From Neospora caninum Liverpool (lineage: Eukaryota; Apicomplexa; Conoidasida; Eucoccidiorida; Sarcocystidae): a stretch of DNA of 64,000 nt. The DNA is taken from contig NC_018395.1 in NCBI RefSeq assembly GCF_000208865.1, positions 4,078,839 to 4,142,838 of the forward strand, written 5' to 3'. A program made the position numbers and the translations under genes. Position 1 is the first letter of the stretch. Each line of letters opens with the position of its first letter. Shown piece after piece: positions 59,102 to 64,000 of this stretch. The notes under the pieces were generated by a model. That model searched no databases. It was not told where the DNA came from and worked only from the letters and a program-made list of their open reading frames with translations.

Positions 59102-60046
59102 ATGGCACCGTTTGCCCCGAAGGCGCCTGCTTTCCCGCTGGCGGCGCAGTCCAACCGCCTGCCGCCTTCGGATCGCCGGGGCTTGGCGGAGCAGCGCGAC
59201 GTAGACGGTCGACCGCTGCATGGAAAGGCGATCGAACCCGTGCACCCTCTGACAGTTCGTCCCCTGTCTCACGTGCCTCGCCGCAAAAGGCGAAACTTGG
59301 AGAGGCGACACGAAGGCCGAGGCGTCGTCTGGTCCTCCGAAAGAGAACAACTCCCGACGCTCCTTCTCCCGGCCCCCAGACCGTCAGGTAAGCTGGAAGC
59401 GCCGATGGAGTATGCGACGACGAGGAGCGCTGTCAACTCGCGCGCGCGCGCGCCACGCCTGGGGCGCTGAGGAGCGTTTTGTCGCCGCGACGAACTGGCC
59501 GTCAGGGCTACTCTCAGCTTTTCCCTTTTTGTTGCTAAGACACTTTCTGGACAGCTCGAGAACGTAACACACAAGACTTCGCGACTCTTCGTCGCTCGGC
59601 AGGAGCTGCCGGGGAGGTATCGGAATTGTAGCGAGATTTATTTGCCAAAGAAAGACGAAGCAGCGATTGCGCGCAGGAAGGACTGTGCCAAATGAAGGAA
59701 GGGAAAGGAGGGTTTCCCGCGTGCGTTCCCAATCCCTTTCCGTCGTTTTTGTCCCTCTGTTCTCTCTGCAGCTTCGCCGTGCACGGAGAACCGCGCATGC
59801 ATGAGCTGCTGGGGCCGCGTAGGGACTCTGTATTGCTCGGAGTGCAGCAAGTTCTTGTGTGGCATCTGCGCAATCAAACTGCATGCGTCTGGGCCGAATC
59901 AACAGCACGTGATCAATACGGCCAGCAAGGCAGGCGTGTTCGAGATCGACGCTCCAAAGATCGAAGAAGAAGAAGAACCCGCCTCCACTGTCGATGACTT
60001 CGATCTCGCATTCGAGGACGACGTCTGGGAGACCATGAAGGAGTAG
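59102..60046 (+). CDS. Small B-box-like zinc-finger protein (186 aa)
   Basis: Exons 59102-59387 and 59772-60046 with GTAAGC donor, CTGCAG acceptor and matching phase. Residues 1-96 are Pro/Arg-rich without a clear domain. Residues 99-145 hold Cys/His pairs in B-box order: C99, C104-x2-C107, YCSEC, LCGIC, then H and H (KLHASGPNQQH). The C-terminus is acidic (IEEEEEPASTVDDFDLAFED). B-box modules bind two zinc ions and mediate protein contacts. The ATG is directly preceded by ...cttttaag, which could also serve as a splice acceptor, so a 5' UTR intron is possible. Its neighbour to the right is also a B-box protein. Confidence 0.65.
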
Positions 60047-60378
60047 GCCGCCAGGAACAACAAAGAGAGGGAAGAGAAGAGGGAAAACGCGGAAGGGACA
60101 GCAGCGGAACATGCCGTCAGAAAAAACCCTCGAGAGAAAGCGAGAGACTAAGAAACCGAGCAGGAGTGCCGGAGAGGGGAGAGCTACAGACAGAAAGGGG
60201 GAGATGGCGGAAATTCCCAGGAGAGGCCGCAGACAGTGTTCTTTCAAAAACGACCGGGAAAGGCGGTTCGCGTCCTGCAACTGCTGAAAGGCTTCTAAAA
60301 ACCCTTTTGAGAAACCTCCGTCTTCGTTGAAACTTTTTTGATACTTCTCTTGTGTCTCTTGCGTCTCTTGCACGAAGC
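60047..60378. other. Short gap between the two B-box genes
   Basis: About 330 bp, A/G-rich on its left half. No exon seen. It must contain the 3' UTR of the first gene and the promoter of the second, unless the two are one alternatively spliced unit. Confidence 0.5.
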
Positions 60379-63221
60379 ATGCGACCAAAGATAGTGGCTG
60401 TCGTTCTCTGCCTTTGGCGTTCTTCTCGGTCCGCTTCTCACGTGTCAGACTCTTTCAGGTGGTCTTTTCGGCTCACTTTCTTCACACCTTTCTGCCTTTC
60501 CTCTGTTAACTCTTTCGTGGACGTCTCGCGACTCTCTGCGTTTTGTGTCTTTTCTCGCGCGCCTCTCTCCGCTTCTTCCGCTCCGGCGGCTGCCGCGCCT
60601 CCCTTCTTTGGCAGTGGCGAGATCGGTCTCTCATTCCGAAAAAGGAAACTTCCCGCTTTTTGTGCGCAGAGCAACGACTCCCTGCGAGCGTCACCCCGCC
60701 GAGCCGGTGACCCTCGCCTGCGTGACTTGCCGCTACCTCCCGCTGTGCGTCAAATGCGTGGAGACGCCCCTCCACCAAAAACACCAAATTGTCAGTGTCC
60801 GCGAGGCGGTCCCCGCCGCCCGAGACATGGTGAGCTCGATCTGCGCTTCCGCAAAACAGCGCGAAACGCTTTCCCGCCCCTCTGCCCACGCCCCTCGACA
60901 AAAGCCGCATCTATTCACAAATGTGTACAAATATATATGTATATATATAGATGTATATGTGTTTGTGCTTGTGAATACCAATGCATGCAGTGAGGCACGC
61001 CAGCACATTTGTTCTCTCGAAATGCAAATGTACGCTTGCGTGTGCACATGCGCCGGTCTGCCCACGCATACGTATATTTATATGTGAGTATACAGATGTC
61101 TTTATATGCAAAAATACGAATATGTGTGCGCAGAGTATTTGTGGGAGCAGTGCGGGGTAGCGAGAGCACAGAAGTGGGAAGCGGCTGAACGTGTTGAAAG
61201 GGATGCGAGTCTTTTTTTCAGCTGAATCAGGATTACTCGAATCTCGCCCGCCAGCTTTCTCAGCTCCAGCTTATCAGTTCGAGGCTCCGCACCGCCAAGG
61301 TGAGAGACTGGCCGATTTCCTGGAAACCTGCGTCTTGGTTCTGCGCAAGCACGCAGAGTGTCTCTGCTTCGGCGCGGCCGTCAGTGTGTTTCCCGGTTTT
61401 CTGTCCTCGTCTCTTTCCTCTCTCTGTCGCCCTACCGAAGGTCCCCCACCTCAGCCGACAAGCGTCTCTTCTTCCCTCCACTGCTGTCTTGCCGCGCCTC
61501 GCACCCCACGCGTTCTCCTTCGTCTCTGCCAATCTACGCTCCCTGGCATTCTTGTCGGTTATCTGCCCGTTGCCATCGGCATTTTACGCGTGGCTCCTCC
61601 AGCGTGAATTTGGACCTCCTGCCGCGTTCTGTCGGACCTCAAGCGCGCTGCATCTACCTCTGTGTACATCTGCGCATCCGCGTATCTCTCGGCACATCTG
61701 TACTCGCGCACGTCTACGTAGTGTAACTTAGTATAAGCTGTCGACTTGTGTGCTGTTCCAGTCCCTCTCAGCCGCAGCCTGGGGGCTGTTACCTGCCTAT
61801 TCGCTTTCTGCGCCGCTCTCTACTGCGCTGGTGACCCTGTGTCGGCGCCACCGCGCGTTCACCTGGGGCGTCACTTCCTGCGTTTTGTGTCCAGAGAAAG
61901 GCGGCAGACCTCTCAGAGATCCATCAGCAGAAGATCGACGACGCATTCAAGGTGAGACGAGAAGATTCCGGAGCCTGACGGAAAGCGAGAACAGAACAGG
62001 AGAGAGCGAGGAGATAGAGCAAGGAGAGAGGGAGGAGAGAAAAGAGAGGAGATAGCGAAAACCACATTGAAGGAAGAGAGAAAAGAGAGGAGAGATAGAG
62101 AACCGTAGAGAGAGCAAGAATAGTGGCGAGAGAAGAAAGAGAAGAGAGAGGAGAGAGATAGAGGAGAACGAAGCGTGTTTTCATTTCACGTCAGAAAATC
62201 TATTGACGTCCTTGTTTTTGTTATTCAGGCTGTCCACAAAACCGTTGATATGCGAGTGGAAGTTATTGACCACCAAGTTCGTCAGCTGCAGCAACACGGC
62301 ACACAGAGATTGAGGTACGTTCTCACCACAATCCGCAGGATCTCAAAACGCGAGTTTTTGCCGTGCGTATGCATTTACCGCATGCACTACTCTACACAAA
62401 CACGCAAGTAAATACAGACACAAATACCCACATATGCAGTACCTAGCACAAAACCTATAATAACCAAGGGGACCATACTCTTTATCAAAATAGGAACGCA
62501 TCCACTAACTACATTTTAGATTTGTATGTGCAAGTCGTCAAGACAGATGCGCACTCGTACAGAAACCGTTCCCGTGCCCGAATTCGTCCATTTGAGAAGC
62601 TGTCGAAGCAGTTGAAGGGCTGGCTGCATTTTCAGGTACCCAGGTTGAAGAGTTGACGAGGATCTTTCCTTGGCGTTCGGGAACACATTTGCTACGCCGA
62701 TGTCTGGTCTCGCGATTTGCTTGCAGATTTGTGAATATGCAATGTGACACTTTTCGGCGGTATTTGGTCGCAAAGGGCCATCAAGTGGGGCTGCTCAACG
62801 AGTTGGGCAAACGGAACGAGGCGGCCGCGTTGAACGCCTACGTCAAGCTCAAACCTACCTTCGACGCTCTCGAGGGACAAGCCAATCATTTAGAAGGTCG
62901 GAGACACTTTCTCTAGACGCTTCAACGGGAGCACATCGACACCGTGCCCACGTCTCTCTCTTCCGGTGTAAATACACCCAGAGATGTGTAGACCGCCGCC
63001 AGAGTGTCGCAAGGAGGTATTCCAGGTGGCCCCTGTGCTTGATACTTTCACACCTATTTTTGTATTTCCATGTGGAGGAATGCCTCTGCGTGTTGACGCT
63101 TTTCCACTGGAGGTTTTGGTCCATCGTGCTCTCGATGAAACATCACTGCGTGTGCGGGCCCCGATTTGGGGACACAGACACGGTGTATCTCGACGTTGTC
63201 ACTGCCGCCTACAAGCACGAA

Positions 63222-63254
<33 letters not shown>

Positions 63255-64000
63255 GCGGATAGGTGCATACAGAGATAGACACGCATATATATATATATAT
63301 ATATCTATATATCTATATATTACGAGTCCACGTTTCGTTTCATCTGTGGGGAGGTGGCTGGGTGTCTGTTTTTCTCAGATATGCAAGCGAAGCTGAGCAT
63401 TCCGTTCTGGAAGCTGACGCCAACGCACACGGAAGATCTTCTCAAAGAGGCCCAGACGGTAAGAGGAAATCTGTTTTTTGGAACGCCTGAAAAAGCGAGG
63501 AACTCTTCTTGCCCGCCGCTGTCTCGGCGCGAGAGCCTAGCGGCACATTCGCCTTCCGCGCCCTCTTCCGGCGTCGTTTTCCTTTGGTGGGGCTCTGAGA
63601 GTTTTATAAGCGCAAGGCTGCCGCAGGCACACCAAGAGCGAGGCACAGAGCGGCAAATGGATAAAGAGAGCCGAGAGACGCCTACCGAGACAGTGTGAGG
63701 TTCGCAGACGAAACGAAGGTTTTGAAAGAAACCGTTTCAAGTGAAGACACAAAAGGGTTTGGAGGAATTTCGAGGCGTTTGCAACCGTCTGTGGATTGTG
63801 TTCAGGCGATCTTCGACGCCTCGGACCACGTCACCGAGCTTTGCCATGATTTGACGGAGCTCGTGGAGAACTTCCGAGGCGGCAACTTCCCCCTGCAAGG
63901 GTGGCCAGGCGATTTCGTCGCGAACGAAGAAGAAGAAGAAGTCCTCGAGAAGAAGTTCCAAAAAGACAGGAGAGACGCACCCGTCATCTACAAGGACGGA
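60379..64000 (+). CDS. B-box / coiled-coil (TRIM-like) protein, 3' end outside window
   Basis: Supported exons: 60670-60829, 61222-61299, 61895-61951, 62229-62314, 62727-62896, 63379-63458 and 63806 to the edge; all phases agree and the frame is still open at 64000. Exon 60670 encodes a canonical B-box 2: C-x2-H, then C-x2-C, LC-x2-C, H-x2-H (CERH...ACVTC...PLCVKC...HQKH). The following exons are helical with heptad character (QDYSNLARQLSQLQLISSRL; AVHKTVDMRVEVIDHQVRQL), as in the coiled coil after a TRIM B-box. No RING finger was found upstream. A first exon at 60379-60458 (ATG at 60379, donor GTGGTC) fits the phase but is uncertain. Donor GTCGGA after 62896 is weak. Function unknown; likely an assembly or ubiquitin-linked scaffold. 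Confidence 0.7.
61970..62165. repeat. GA-rich purine tract in an intron
   Basis: Nearly 200 nt of degenerate GAGAGGAGAA-type sequence on the sense strand, between the exons ending at 61951 and starting at 62229. It contrasts with the pyrimidine-rich introns elsewhere. Confidence 0.85.
63222..63320. repeat. CT then TA microsatellites
   Basis: A (CT)n run at about 63223-63240 passes directly into (TA)n, followed by a second TA block at about 63285-63320, all inside one intron of the TRIM-like gene. Confidence 0.9.

Overview
The window is nuclear DNA of a coccidian apicomplexan of the Toxoplasma/Neospora/Hammondia kind. Four signs support this. There is a surface antigen with five tandem SRS domains. 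Genes are broken by short introns with GT..AG ends and clear pyrimidine tracts, and coding third positions favour C/G. There is a candidate inner-membrane-complex GAPM-like protein. Two pieces of apicomplexan mitochondrial cytochrome b sit in nuclear DNA (NUMTs), which is common in Toxoplasma-type genomes. The exact species cannot be fixed by reading alone. All multi-exon models were built by hand from splice signals, reading-phase agreement and recalled family motifs; no search was run.

Layout. 1-3.9 kb: no convincing gene. 3.97-6.03 kb (-): five-domain, GPI-type SRS antigen, preceded by a duplicated 32-bp element that creates a short upstream ORF. 8.4-9.4 kb (-): serine-rich, acidic hypothetical protein. 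11.4-13.1 kb (+): six-TM GAPM-like protein in five exons. 13.1-18.3 kb: gene-poor, AT-richer tract holding a decayed cytochrome b NUMT. 18.3-21.3 kb (-): HAD-superfamily protein. 24.8-29.0 kb (+): GatA/amidase-family protein, probably apicoplast-targeted, with the expected catalytic residues missing. 31.1-31.8 kb (-) and 32.2-33.9 kb (+): two small hypothetical genes transcribed divergently.

35.5-42.7 kb (-): CDC45, the DNA-replication helicase factor, in eleven exons. 44.6-46.9 kb (+): DNAJC17-type J-domain/RRM protein. 47.7-50.1 kb (-): stand-alone type II thioesterase. 50.84-50.91 kb (+): tRNA-Glu(CTC). 51.8-56.1 kb (-): 3-ketoacyl-CoA reductase of the ER elongation cycle, with a well-preserved cytochrome b fragment 30 nt from one splice acceptor. 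59.1-60.0 kb (+): small B-box-like zinc-finger protein. 60.4 kb to the end (+): B-box/coiled-coil (TRIM-like) protein, cut by the window edge.

Most genes are unrelated housekeeping genes, as usual for such chromosomes. Two local groupings stand out: two fatty-acyl enzymes flanking the tRNA gene, and two adjacent B-box zinc-finger genes. TA-type microsatellites lie mainly in introns between 40 and 63.5 kb. Introns there are strongly pyrimidine-rich on the sense strand, with one purine-rich exception.
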